Source: Planctomycetota bacterium (lineage in GTDB: Bacteria > Planctomycetota > MHYJ01 > JACPTZ01). Taken from it: DNA of 60,889 nucleotides. The notes beneath the pieces are model-generated. The model was not told where the DNA came from. It saw only the letters and a list, made by a program, of their open reading frames with translations, and made no database searches. The DNA lies in NCBI GenBank assembly GCA_016192525.1, contig JACPTZ010000175.1, forward strand, positions 1-60,889, written 5' to 3'. Positions 44,812-53,919 of the stretch are shown here, one piece after another (position 1 is the first letter of the stretch; each line of letters begins with the position of its first letter). The translations under genes and the position numbers were made by a program.

Positions 44812-45855
44812 TCAACACTCACTCCCATCCGTGCGGAACCTCCCCAGCCCCGTACACTCTACCATCCGGTCCAGCGTCTTGAGCGTGAACACCTTCCCCC
44901 TCGTGGCCAGGAGCAGTTTCTTCATGTCCTCCCGCCGGATGCCGAAGCCGCGTCCGCCGATGCAGGCGATCACCTCGAACCGGCGGGATTCGCGGCCCCG
45001 ACCGCGCCGGCTCAGTTCGTCCAGATGCTGGAGTCGCGTCACCTTGTCCCGGGCCGTGCCGTCGTCTTCCGCCACCTTCGCCTCGATCACGACCTTCGGG
45101 GCGAACTCGTCGGGAATGATGAAGTCCGGGGTCTGGTCGAAGCCGCGGATTCGCTCCGCGCGCTTCGTCTTGCGATAGGTGATCCCGGCGGAGGTCAGGC
45201 AGCTTTCTATCTTGATCTCGAGGGTATCGCCGACCAGTTCGGAGACGGAGTCTTTGTGCCCCGCGAAGGGACGCCCCAGAAAGCGCTCGTACAGGAGCAT
45301 CGCGTAGGGGACGCCGAGCTGCGCGAGAGAACGGACGGCATCGAGCCCTCCCCGGGTGTCCACCTTGTCGAGCCGGTGAATCCGGTCGCGCGAAACGGCC
45401 GAAGGGCCCTTGCGAAGCAATGCACAGGCTGTCTCGACAAGGGCCCGTACCCGCTCCCCCGTCTCGCCTTTCGTCGGGATCGACTTCCCGGGATGCATGC
45501 GGATGCCGCGGTCGATACTGCGGACCGCTCCCTGCGGAACATCGACCCCGGTCCGAAGTGTGGCCACGTGGGCCCACTCCGGCGGCGTGAACCCGAGCAT
45601 GGTGCGGAGGACGATGAACGCGATGGGCTGTCGCTCGACGGCGACTCGAACCGTGGCCGCCGTGACGCCCTTGAACCCGGATGTCGACTGGCGAAGCGCC
45701 TCGAAGGCGTCGCGAAACACCTCGTATTCGACGAATCCCGGTCCCTTGGGCAGGATCAGAAAGTCGGACTGGAGCGAATCCACCACGACACCCACGTACT
45801 CGTCGAGGTGGGAGCGGAGTTCCTGAAACGAAACCTCAAACGGGTGCGTGGGCAT
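44812..45855 (-). CDS. Restriction endonuclease-like protein (PD-(D/E)xK)
   Basis: The 347-residue product contains TPDFIIPDEFAPKVVIEAKV, an arrangement of Asp followed after a strand by ExK typical of PD-(D/E)xK nucleases. It lies directly downstream of, and overlaps by 100 bases, a DNA methyltransferase gene, so it is most simply the restriction partner. The ATG at 45855 is preceded by GGAG six bases upstream; an in-frame TTG at 45867 is less likely. The N-terminal part (FQELRSHLDEYVGVVVDSLQ) is probably a specificity or dimerisation region. The recognition site is unknown. Confidence 0.8.
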   Translation of the reverse strand: MPTHPFEVSFQELRSHLDEYVGVVVDSLQSDFLILPKGPGFVEYEVFRDAFEALRQSTSGFKGVTAATVRVAVERQPIAFIVLRTMLGFTPPEWAHVATLRTGVDVPQGAVRSIDRGIRMHPGKSIPTKGETGERVRALVETACALLRKGPSAVSRDRIHRLDKVDTRGGLDAVRSLAQLGVPYAMLLYERFLGRPFAGHKDSVSELVGDTLEIKIESCLTSAGITYRKTKRAERIRGFDQTPDFIIPDEFAPKVVIEAKVAEDDGTARDKVTRLQHLDELSRRGRGRESRRFEVIACIGGRGFGIRREDMKKLLLATRGKVFTLKTLDRMVECTGLGRFRTDGSEC

Positions 45856-48227
45856 CGGCGGCTCCAACCCCGGGGCTCACCTTCGTGTCTGCGGCGCGCG
45901 CGCCTCCCCTGCGGCGACCTTTTCGGGGCGAGCAGGGCCAGCACGGCCGGGGCCCCTCCCATCTTGTCCATCCACTCCCGCACCCTCAGGAGGCGGGCGT
46001 CGATCGGAGCCCCGCTGTCCCATTCGTCTCGCAGATGCCAGGTCGCCAAACGGGTCAGATGCCCGTGAGCCATGCACCGGACGTCACCCGGGGTGGGCTC
46101 GACGTTCCCCGCCCTGAGCCGCTCGCAGTCCGCCTCGACCAGGGCCCTCACGGCCGCCGCCGTCCCCTTCACCGAATCGGCGGAGGGTCGCCCCTTGACG
46201 CGGCAGACGAAGATGGAGTCGATCACCGATGATCCCGTTCCTGAGATGTGGATGGATGCGGACATCTCTCCCGGACACGGAAGCGTGGCGGTGCAGACGA
46301 GGCCGGAGTCGAGGATCCCGACGGCGATCGGGTAGTAGGCGGCCAGGTCGTTGTTATGATAGGTAAACGCCATCGGTCGGCCCGGCTTGAGGGCCCTGGC
46401 CATGCCCCGGAAGACGGCGGACAGTCCCTCCGCGAAATGGCCCAGCCCCCGGTCCATGGTTTGGTTGCCGGTCAACTCGTCGGCGCTCCGCGTGGTGGCG
46501 GCGCGGAAGGACGACTCCGCTCGACCGACCAGACGACGCAGCCAGACGTAACAGAAATCCATTAACTCGGCGTACTGGACGTTGCTGAAGTACGGCGGAT
46601 CGGTGAGCACGGCATCCACCGAGGCCGGAGGGAGGTCGCACTCCGTCCCGCTCCGGCACTGCAGCGCCACCTCTCGACGACCTGCTCCCGGATCGTCCGG
46701 GCGCGACTCTCCAATCCACTCGTCGCGCGTGAAGACCAGCGTCTTCGCCCGGTCGCCGCCGCGGACTTCGAACGGTCGCGCGCAGTAGGTCTTGGCCTTG
46801 GCGTACTTTTCGATGATATTGGTCCATCCTCCGCTGCCGATGCTGGCGCCGTTTTCCCCGACGCCGAACAGGTCTCCTTGCGCACGCCCCGTGGTGAGGC
46901 CCAGCATGTTGGACTCGCACTGGATCAGGCCGACCGGGAAGCCGTGGACCGCGAAGATATCGAGGGACTTCAGGACAGTCTGATCGTAGCGGCAGAGCAT
47001 GTTCTGGTACCGGAGCAGGTCGGAGAGATTGGTGGCCAGGGCATTCCTGACCCGCACGTTCCGCTGTCGGGCGATCCAGCGGGCCGAGATTTCCAGTCCC
47101 AGGAGCTGACGCGAATTGAACATCTCGCGGTACCGGGTGTATCCCCATCGGTGCAGCCGATCGGTTTCGTCTCCAGCGGGGATGACCTCCGTGGGGACAT
47201 GCGATGGACGGATGCGGCGGAGCGCCGATTCCGCCCGGGCGTAGTGGGCCAGATCCTGTCGATCCGGCCTCTTGAAAAACCGCCCCACGTGTTTCGGTTT
47301 GCAGCGAGGGCAGTGGTATTCGATCGCGAACATCCGATGCCGCGGTGCGCCGCGCTCAGGGGAGGGGTATCGGTTATCGGCGCCGCAACAGAGGCAGGGA
47401 CAATGACCTCGCTGGGCGGGTCCTCTCACGTGCAGGAGTTCCCCACAGGCCCGGCACGATCCCGGCGCCTCTCGATCCTCCACTTCCGTCAATTCGCCGC
47501 ACTTTCTGCAGATCAGAACATTCCGGGGATGTCTCTGGTCTTCCGAGAGCACATAGCCGGGAAACAAGTCCACAGGCTTCCCGCACGCGACGCAATCCTG
47601 GGTCTTGACCCAGAGGAAGTACTTCGCCGTCGCACGGGTGGAACAGTGGAGGCATCGGGTCTGGTACAGATCCCACACCTTCGCTTCGAGGGCGTGGACC
47701 AGGCGGGCGGCGGATTCCCGATAGCCCTCCACATCGAGCCACTCGATTTCCTGCCGAACGATCCAGCAGGCCATCGGGTTGATGTCATACCCGAAGACGT
47801 CGCAGCCGAGTCGGTTGGCTTCGACCAGGGGGGTGCCGCCTCCCATGAACGGATCGACGACCCGAAGGTGCGGGAGTCTGTTCGACCGGAAGTACTGCTC
47901 GCGGACGGGACGCTTTCCGAATTCAGCGAGGAGCAAGGCGCGAAAGAGGGTGCCGGGTCTTCGGGCGAACCACTTGTGGACGGCGATGATGGGGCGATAG
48001 TTCTGCTGGATCTGCTTCTCGCGTGAGGCCATCTCCGCCACGAAGGGAACGTCGAAATCGGATTCGATGCTCAAGGGATCGTCCTCGTCGGGAGACTCCC
48101 GCTCACGATCGGGGAATGCTGCCTCCGAGAGTGTACGCGAGGGAGTGGGCGAAGGCAATCCTTCGGCTTCGGCTGACCCCGGACAGAGGCGTCCCTGCCG
48201 GTCTTCTGCGACCCGTTTCTCACTCAT
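45756..48227 (-). CDS. DNA methyltransferase with zinc-ribbon insert (DUF1156-like)
   Basis: The 823-residue product has an N-terminal REKQIQQNYRPIIAVHKWFA segment, an AdoMet-binding motif (VVDPFMGGGTPLVEANRLGC, then YDINPMACW), a long cysteine-rich insert with several CxxC ribbons (CLHCS, CVACG, CRKCG, CRACG, CPRCK), and the catalytic motif DPPYFSNVQYAELMDF. DPPY indicates N6-adenine or N4-cytosine methylation. The overall layout recalls DUF1156-type methylases of restriction and DISARM-like systems. It overlaps the nuclease gene by 100 bases, and its last 35 residues (basic, low-complexity) lie in that overlap. A TATATG hexamer about 20 bases before the start may be part of its promoter. 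Confidence 0.88.
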   Translation of the reverse strand: MSEKRVAEDRQGRLCPGSAEAEGLPSPTPSRTLSEAAFPDRERESPDEDDPLSIESDFDVPFVAEMASREKQIQQNYRPIIAVHKWFARRPGTLFRALLLAEFGKRPVREQYFRSNRLPHLRVVDPFMGGGTPLVEANRLGCDVFGYDINPMACWIVRQEIEWLDVEGYRESAARLVHALEAKVWDLYQTRCLHCSTRATAKYFLWVKTQDCVACGKPVDLFPGYVLSEDQRHPRNVLICRKCGELTEVEDREAPGSCRACGELLHVRGPAQRGHCPCLCCGADNRYPSPERGAPRHRMFAIEYHCPRCKPKHVGRFFKRPDRQDLAHYARAESALRRIRPSHVPTEVIPAGDETDRLHRWGYTRYREMFNSRQLLGLEISARWIARQRNVRVRNALATNLSDLLRYQNMLCRYDQTVLKSLDIFAVHGFPVGLIQCESNMLGLTTGRAQGDLFGVGENGASIGSGGWTNIIEKYAKAKTYCARPFEVRGGDRAKTLVFTRDEWIGESRPDDPGAGRREVALQCRSGTECDLPPASVDAVLTDPPYFSNVQYAELMDFCYVWLRRLVGRAESSFRAATTRSADELTGNQTMDRGLGHFAEGLSAVFRGMARALKPGRPMAFTYHNNDLAAYYPIAVGILDSGLVCTATLPCPGEMSASIHISGTGSSVIDSIFVCRVKGRPSADSVKGTAAAVRALVEADCERLRAGNVEPTPGDVRCMAHGHLTRLATWHLRDEWDSGAPIDARLLRVREWMDKMGGAPAVLALLAPKRSPQGRRARRRHEGEPRGWSRRCPRTRLRFRFRNSAPTSTSTWVSWWIRSSPTF

Positions 48228-48471
48228 TGCGCCATACTAACATATAACACACTATCGGTCCACAACAATCCTCCGCACTCCCCCTCAACCTCAGGTGCCG
48301 GTTCTCGATGCCCGGAACGGCGGCCTGTGCGCTTCATGCCGGAATCCGGGCAAAAGACGGTACGAACCGTCGCAACCGGCCCAGAGCATCGCCCCGTGCC
48401 TCACTTCCAGGCGCCTCCGGCTCAAGTCCGCGCCCCGCGGATTTCCCGTGCGCTCCTCCACGCCGATGCGA

Positions 48472-48477
48472 TAGTCT
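48472..48477 (+). promoter_or_regulatory. Putative leaderless -10 element
   Basis: TAGTCT lies six bases before the ATG at 48484, matching the pattern at 5860, 19451, 53920 and 58276. Confidence 0.5.
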
Positions 48478-48483
48478 CCGGCC

Positions 48484-49446
48484 ATGCTCCACCCCGGTGA
48501 ATTCGCCGCCGTCCTCGTCTTCGTGTCGGTCGTCGCCCTCGTCTATCTCTCCGCGGGGACCATCCTCGTCGGGATGGCCCTCGCCCGGTGGAGGCCGGAG
48601 CGGTTCAAGCCGACGGGCTGGCGCGCCAGGCGCCCGGTGCGAATCACCGTCCTGTCGCTCGCCGGACTGGGAACCCTCTGCATTGCGTACGGGTGGCTGA
48701 TCGAGCCGTACTGGATCGAGACCACCCGCCTCGAGGTCCGCACCGACGACTGGCCCGAGGGAACGCGCCTCCGCCTCGTCCTCATCTCCGATCTGCATCT
48801 CGACGGCGAAGGGCCTCGCGAGCGCGCCCTCCCCGGACTCCTCGAGGCCGCCCAGCCCGATGCCATCGTGATCGCCGGCGACTTCCTGAACACGCTCGAC
48901 GCCGCGGAGGCGCTGCGCCGGCTGGCCGGTCGGTTCCACGCCCCGAAGGGCGTCTACGGCGTCATGGGCAACTGGTGACAGGGCGGAAACGACCCGCGGG
49001 CGGCGCTCGCGGACACGCCGGTGATGATGCTGGACCCCGCGGAAGTCGATCTGGAGGCGGCCCCCGGGGCGAAGTGCCGGCTTGTCGGCGCCCCCTTCAC
49101 CGGGGACGGCTCACTGATCCATGCGATCTCCGAGGCCAGGCCGACGGACTTCACGATCGCGCTCACCCACGCCCCGCACGCGATCGAAGACGTCGATCCC
49201 GCCCGCTGCGATCTCTTCCTCTGCGGACACACCCATGGCGGGCAGATCCGCCTTCCCCTCTACGGCGCGCTCATCACGCTCTCCCGCCACGGCAAGAAGT
49301 ACGAGGCCGGCCGCTACGAGGTCGGTCCGATGACCGTCTACGTGACCCGCGGGATCGGCTGCGAGGGCGGCGCCGCCCCGCGGGTCCGGTTCCTCTGCCG
49401 GCCGGAGATCACGGTAATCGAGATCGTCGGCACGCGGAAGCGGTAG
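48484..49446 (+). CDS. Metallophosphoesterase with in-frame TGA, candidate selenoprotein
   Basis: Read through TGA 48976-48978 the product has 320 residues with Sec at 165. Two N-terminal membrane helices (LVFVSVVALVYLSAGTILVG, ITVLSLAGLGTLCIAYGW) precede a calcineurin-type phosphoesterase with DLH (103-105), GDF (Asp133), GNW-U (162-165), THAPH (His229) and GHTHGG (248-253). All metal ligands are present on both sides of the TGA. The usual GNH(D/E) motif reads GNWU, so the normal proton-donor His is Trp and the next position is Sec. Similar YkuE-like enzymes are membrane-tethered hydrolases. Truncation at the TGA would remove half of the active site. Confidence 0.8.
48994..49012 (+). promoter_or_regulatory. 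Putative bacterial SECIS hairpin
   Basis: CCGCGGGC (48994-49001) pairs with GCTCGCGG (49005-49012), with one G-U pair, around the loop GGC. The loop starts 23 bases after the TGA and has G in its first two positions, as bacterial SECIS models require. GC-rich coding sequence makes chance hairpins common, so this is supportive rather than decisive. Confidence 0.5.
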
Positions 49447-49464
49447 GGATGCAACCCGCCGGCC

Positions 49465-49507
49465 ATCGGCCCGTTGGCGCGCGCCGACCGGGGACCGACG
49501 GGCCGAT
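49465..49507 (+). terminator. Hairpin after the metallophosphoesterase gene
   Basis: ATCGGCCCGT (49465-49474) and ACGGGCCGAT (49498-49507) are perfectly complementary. There is no T-tract, so termination is uncertain. Confidence 0.4.
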
Positions 49508-49512
49508 TCCCG

Positions 49513-49541
49513 TTGACAGGCCGCACCGGCGGGCGTACCGT
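49513..49541 (+). promoter_or_regulatory. Promoter for the membrane protein gene
   Basis: A consensus TTGACA (49513-49518) is followed after 17 bases by TACCGT (49536-49541). The short leader contains GGAGGA just before the ATG at 49571. Confidence 0.65.
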
Positions 49542-49570
49542 CTGGCCTTGAAGGGGCGAACGGAGGACTC

Positions 49571-50605
49571 ATGCGGATCGACTTCGAAGAGGCGACCCGG
49601 GCGCACGATCGACGGCTGCAATGGATCGCGGCCGGGATCTTCCCGGTCGTGCTCGCCCTCTCCGTCCTGGCGTGGAAGTCGCAGGTCCAGATCCAGGCCG
49701 ACATCTTCAAGACCCCGCTCGACTGGTCCATCCGCCTGGCTCTGGCGATCGCCCTCGGCGTGGCGCTTGTCGTCTTCACGGTCCTGATGACGACCCGGGT
49801 CTTCGAGCACCCGAATCGGCTGACCGTCTGGAGCGGAATGGTCCCCTGCACCCTCCGCAAGTCGGAGGTGCGCGGGATCGCCCGCCGGGGCGGCGTGCTC
49901 TACTTCTTCGTCGGTGATGCTCCCACCATCCAGACCGTCCCGCTCGAGTGGGCCAGTCACCCCCGCTGCTCGCTGGAGGCGATCCACCGGGCCTTTCCGG
50001 AGCACCCGATCCGGGCCCTGTCGGCGGCGCATCTGCACGGGCTCCACATCTACCAGACCCTGGTCGGGTACATCATGGTCGGCGCCTTCGTGATGTGCTG
50101 GGCGCAGATGGGCGCCGATCTGAGATGGCCCCTGGTGGGCCCCGTCGTGGGCGCAGGGGCGATCGGGATCGTCATCCTCGGCAACCAGCGCACGGCGCAT
50201 CTCGCCAAGCTCTCTCGCGGGTCGATCTCGCTCGCGGCGGCGCTGTGCCTCGCCCCGCTCGCCGCGCTCACGTTTCTCCCCCCGGACGAGCTGGTGGCGC
50301 TCGCCGCGGACATGCGCGCCCTGGTGACCTACGGGGCGGGAATCGTGGCGGGCGGAGTGATGGCCGCCACCTTCCTGCACGGCCTCGTGGCGGAGACCCA
50401 GCAGGTCCTCGATGTGACGTACGACCGCATGATCCGCGGGGTCGGGGCGCACGATCCGTCCCAGCCCCCCGTCTCGTCCACCCACGGCCATCTGCACGGC
50501 CACTCGCCCGAACCCGAGTCGGACCGGCCGGAGCCAGCGGCCTCACAAGCGCCGACACCGGAAACGGTCCCGGCCTCGAATCAGGGCGCCCCTCCACCGG
50601 CGTGA
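49571..50605 (+). CDS. Polytopic membrane protein of unknown function
   Basis: The 344-residue product has about six hydrophobic helices (AAGIFPVVLALSVLAW, LALAIALGVALVVFTVLM, TLVGYIMVGAFVMCWA, and others). Between helices two and three lies a PH-like stretch (VFEHPNRLTVWSGMVPCTLR). The C-terminus is a His/Pro/Glu-rich tail (HGHLHGHSPEPESDRPEPA). A clear promoter and GGAGG ribosome-binding site support the start. The gene is separate from the phosphoesterase by a hairpin. No family recognised. Confidence 0.78.
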   Translation: MRIDFEEATRAHDRRLQWIAAGIFPVVLALSVLAWKSQVQIQADIFKTPLDWSIRLALAIALGVALVVFTVLMTTRVFEHPNRLTVWSGMVPCTLRKSEVRGIARRGGVLYFFVGDAPTIQTVPLEWASHPRCSLEAIHRAFPEHPIRALSAAHLHGLHIYQTLVGYIMVGAFVMCWAQMGADLRWPLVGPVVGAGAIGIVILGNQRTAHLAKLSRGSISLAAALCLAPLAALTFLPPDELVALAADMRALVTYGAGIVAGGVMAATFLHGLVAETQQVLDVTYDRMIRGVGAHDPSQPPVSSTHGHLHGHSPEPESDRPEPAASQAPTPETVPASNQGAPPPA

Positions 50606-50696
50606 TCCGTCGGGATTGAGTGCGGAAGGAACCCACCGGGGCTTCGCCCGTGCTTCTACAGCCGCGCTCGTACTCGTGCCGGTGATCGTCCGTTCC

Positions 50697-50715
50697 GGTG
50701 TCCCCGCCGGACACC
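50697..50715. terminator. Hairpin between convergent genes
   Basis: GGTGTCC (50697-50703) and GGACACC (50709-50715) form a perfect 7-bp stem around CCGCC. It lies between the converging membrane-protein and ABC-exporter genes and could terminate both. Confidence 0.4.
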
Positions 50716-50721
50716 TCCGGG

Positions 50722-52566
50722 TCATTCCGCAAACTGCAGCCGGTAGAGCTTGGCGTAGATCCCCCCCCGCGCGAGCAGTTCCCCGTGCGACCCCTCCTCG
50801 CGCAACCGGCCGTGGTGCATCACGAGGATTCGATCCATCCCCTCGATCGTCGAAAGGCGGTGCGCGATGACCAGCGCCGTCCGGCCCGACATCACCTTCC
50901 AGACCGCGTCCTGAAGCGCCCGCTCCGTCTCAACATCCACCGAGGCGGTGGCCTCGTCGAGGACCAGCACGGGCGGATCGCAGACCAGCGTCCGCGCGAA
51001 GGCGAGCAGCTGCCTCTGCCCCACGGAGAGCGTGGCGCCCCGTTCCCGGACCGGGGCGTCGTATCCCCCCTCAAGGCGCGAGATGAAGCCGTCGGCGTGC
51101 GTGGCCCGCGCCGCCGCGACCAGCGCGTCGCGCGAAACGCCGTCGACGCCGAGCCGGAGATTGCCGTCGATCGTCCCGGAGAACAGGAACACATCCTGCT
51201 GGACGGTTCCGATCCGGCGCCTCAGTTCGCGCTGGGGGATCGACCGGATGTCCACCCCATCGAGGAGGATCCGCCCCCGTTGCGGATCGTAGAAACGCTG
51301 GAGGAGGGCGAGGGTGGTCGATTTCCCCGCCCCTGTGGCCCCGACGATGGCCACCCGTTCGCCGGGCCGCGCCGACCACGAGACATCTTCGAGCACCCAG
51401 CGTTCGCCCTCGTAGGCGAACCAGACATTTTCGAATCTGATTTCGCCCCGGACGGGGCGGGCGAGGACGCCCGCTCCACGGAGGGGCGCGCCGTCACCCT
51501 CGACTCGGGCGACGCCCTCCTCCCGGCCGCCAGCGACGCCCGCCGGATCCACGACCGTCGGACGGGTGTCCAGGATCCGGAAAATCCGTTCCGCCGAGGC
51601 CATCGCGCCCTGGAAGATGTTGTACTTCTCGCTCAGGTCGCGGATCGGTTCGAAGAGCGTCATGGCGTAGTTGATGAAGGCGACGAGGACTCCGATCTGG
51701 ATCGCCTGCTCGGCCACGGCGACGCCGCCGGACCAGAGCAGGAGCCCGATCGCCGTCGCGCTGATGACGGTGACGACCGGGGTGAACAGGGCGTGATAGA
51801 AAACCGAATCGCGCGTGGCGGCGTAGTGGCTCTCATTGACCTCGCCAAACCGCGCGGCCATCCGGGCCTCCTGGGCGAAGAGCTGCACCACCCGCGCACC
51901 AGCGACGTGCTCCTGCAGGAATGCGTTCAGCCGCGCCAGGCGCCGCCGGACTTCCCGATAGGTGTGCCGGACACGATTCCGGAAGACGATCGTGGCCGCG
52001 ATCAGGAACGGCATGACCGCGAACACGCGGAGGGCCAGATTCGCATCGAGCAGCAGCATCGCCACGGCCAGCCCGCCGATCAGAAACAGGTCCCCGATCA
52101 CCACGATGAAACCGCTCGAGAACAGTTCCGCCAGGGCGGCGACGTCGTTCGTCACCCGCGTCACCAGCCGCCCCACCGGGTTCCGGTCGAAGAACTCGAC
52201 GGAGAGCGTCTGGAGATGCGAGAAGAGCTGCATCCGGAGATCGCGCAGGATGTGCTGTCCGATCGACTGCAGGAGGTAGGACTGCGCATAGGCGAAGGCG
52301 AAGCTCAGCACCTCCGCGCCGCAGAAGGCGAGGGCGATGGCCAGCAGGCGGTCCGGATCGCGGGCCCGCAGCCCCTCGTCGATCGCCATCCCGATGAGGC
52401 GGGGCTGGACGAGGAACGCGGCCGTCGATCCCGCCACCAGCGCGACGGACAGCGCCACCTTCCCCCGGTACGGGCGAAGGTAGGGCAGGAGGCGTCTGAC
52501 CAGCCGCTGGTCGTACGCCTTGCCGAGGACCAGATCGTCGTCGTGGTATCCGCCGGAGCCGTGCAT
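50722..52566 (-). CDS. ABC-type exporter, fused permease and ATPase (MsbA-like)
   Basis: The 614-residue product is a half-size type I exporter. An N-terminal six-helix domain (YLRPYRGKVALSVALVAGST onward) leads into a nucleotide-binding domain with Walker A GATGAGKST (about 409-417), Q-loop VQQDVFLFSG, signature LSVGQRQ, Walker B VLVLDEATAS and switch His in IAHRLST. It should work as a homodimer exporting a lipid, peptide or drug. An insertion between the two domains (GGREEGVARVEGDGAPLRGA) is unusual but short. It stands alone, and substrate cannot be inferred from neighbours. Confidence 0.92.
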   Translation of the reverse strand: MHGSGGYHDDDLVLGKAYDQRLVRRLLPYLRPYRGKVALSVALVAGSTAAFLVQPRLIGMAIDEGLRARDPDRLLAIALAFCGAEVLSFAFAYAQSYLLQSIGQHILRDLRMQLFSHLQTLSVEFFDRNPVGRLVTRVTNDVAALAELFSSGFIVVIGDLFLIGGLAVAMLLLDANLALRVFAVMPFLIAATIVFRNRVRHTYREVRRRLARLNAFLQEHVAGARVVQLFAQEARMAARFGEVNESHYAATRDSVFYHALFTPVVTVISATAIGLLLWSGGVAVAEQAIQIGVLVAFINYAMTLFEPIRDLSEKYNIFQGAMASAERIFRILDTRPTVVDPAGVAGGREEGVARVEGDGAPLRGAGVLARPVRGEIRFENVWFAYEGERWVLEDVSWSARPGERVAIVGATGAGKSTTLALLQRFYDPQRGRILLDGVDIRSIPQRELRRRIGTVQQDVFLFSGTIDGNLRLGVDGVSRDALVAAARATHADGFISRLEGGYDAPVRERGATLSVGQRQLLAFARTLVCDPPVLVLDEATASVDVETERALQDAVWKVMSGRTALVIAHRLSTIEGMDRILVMHHGRLREEGSHGELLARGGIYAKLYRLQFAE

Positions 52567-52748
52567 CGGACGTCATCACTCGCAACACGGGAAAGTAATC
52601 CGTCCACCCTGATCGCGCGAGGGGGCGGCTCCAGGTGCAAGTCCATTCGCCTGTGCCGCCCCTCGTTACGCGGCCTGCGGCCGCTACTCGGGGCTACGGG
52701 GCTCTAAGGTGCATCAACGAAGTTCGGGGCAAGGCGCCGATAAACCGG

Positions 52749-52871
52749 CCCGCCCGCCCTGAGCGAGGCGCCCGCCATCCGTACGGCGGGCGCCGAGTCG
52801 AAGGGCGCGCCCGCGGTGCCGTCCTTCGACTCGCCCGCCAAACGGAGGCGGGCTCGCTCAGGACGGGCGGG
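52749..52871. repeat. Complete CCCTGAGCGAG / CGAGTCGAAGGGCG inverted-repeat element
   Basis: CCCGCCCGCCCTGAGCGAG at the left pairs with CTCGCTCAGGACGGGCGGG at the right, and internal CGAGTCGAAGGGCG pairs with the CCTTCGACTCG arm. Copies lie at 29135-29254 and, partially, 13615-13740. It fills most of the 334-base gap 52567-52900, where nothing else is recognised. Confidence 0.75.
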
Positions 52872-52900
52872 TGGCTGGGTACTTTCCCGACTCAGCTTAG

Positions 52901-53911
52901 TCACCGCGGCCGGGACTCCTCGACGGCCGCCCCGATCCCCTCGAAGTACCCCATGTAGAAGCCGACGACGCGCACGCTGAGAAGCGCCGCCACGGCGAGG
53001 ATCATCACCAGCGGGAGCACCTTCCCCAGCAGCTTGAGCCGGTGGGCGAGCTGCTCCTCCATCTCCCCCGCCAGTGAGAGGAAGGCCTCGGGCAGGCGAC
53101 CCGCCGTCTCCGAACTGACGAGGCGCACCGACGCGCTCCCGGGAAAGAGCGCGGAGTCGACGAGCGCCGGTACGGGCGAGCCTCCCCGCCGGACGGCCTC
53201 CGCTCCGTTCGCGAACGCCCTTCGGATCCGTTCCTGCCCCACCGTCGCGGCCGCCGCCTCCATCGCCACCATCGGAGAAACGCCCGACTCCATCATGTAG
53301 CCCAGACATCGCGTCGCGTGGATGAGGCCCGCCGTTCGACGCAGCCGTCCGATGATCGGGAGTCGATTCACCAGCGACTCGGGGGCCGCCCTCGCCCCAC
53401 CGATCGATCCCATGGGCCGCCAGAGAAGCCATGCCGCGAGGGGCACCCCATACAGCACGCCGAACGGAACCAGCAGCGCGTACAGGAAGTCCGCGAGTCC
53501 GCCCGCGAAGAACTCCGGGACGGCGAGGACAACGATCCCCACGTGGAGGACCAGGATCGGGTAGGCCGCGGCCGCGAGTACGGTTCTCCGGAGGCGGACG
53601 GTGTTGCGGTTGGCGTCGGCGAGGATTCGGCAGGCCTCCTCCAGCCGGCCCGAGGTCTCGCCGGCGTAGACGATGGCCACCTCGACGGGGGTGAAGCAGC
53701 CGGAGAGGTCGCGCATCCCCTCGGAGAGCGGTTTCCCGTCTCTCACGCTCATCTCGAGTCCGGCCGCGGCCTCCCCCATCGCGCCGCGGGCGCCCCGTCC
53801 GCCCGCCATGAGCCCGAGCGCCTGCGAGAGCGGGAGCCCGCTCTGCACGGTGGTGTGCAGTTCCTCGAAGAAGTTCTGCCGTTCCGCGGGTCCGGCGTGG
53901 AGGAGGGGCAT
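52901..53911 (-). CDS. GspF/PilC-like inner-membrane protein (type II secretion F family)
   Basis: The product of about 336 residues has the two-fold T2SSF arrangement: FFEELHTTVQSGLPLSQALG with VAIVYAGETSGRLEEACRIL in the first half, and HATRCLGYMMESGVSPMVAM with ASVRLVSSETAGRLPEAF in the second, plus three membrane helices (AAAYPILVLHVGIVVLAVPE and a C-terminal VLPLVMILAVAALLSVRVVG). It is slightly shorter than typical GspF. No GspE ATPase, secretin or pseudopilin operon adjoins it, so it is an orphan. The ATG at 53911 follows a TAGTAT hexamer by eight bases; a longer in-frame reading to 54013 is possible. Confidence 0.85.
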   Translation of the reverse strand: MPLLHAGPAERQNFFEELHTTVQSGLPLSQALGLMAGGRGARGAMGEAAAGLEMSVRDGKPLSEGMRDLSGCFTPVEVAIVYAGETSGRLEEACRILADANRNTVRLRRTVLAAAAYPILVLHVGIVVLAVPEFFAGGLADFLYALLVPFGVLYGVPLAAWLLWRPMGSIGGARAAPESLVNRLPIIGRLRRTAGLIHATRCLGYMMESGVSPMVAMEAAAATVGQERIRRAFANGAEAVRRGGSPVPALVDSALFPGSASVRLVSSETAGRLPEAFLSLAGEMEEQLAHRLKLLGKVLPLVMILAVAALLSVRVVGFYMGYFEGIGAAVEESRPR

Positions 53912-53919
53912 GGGGAGGG

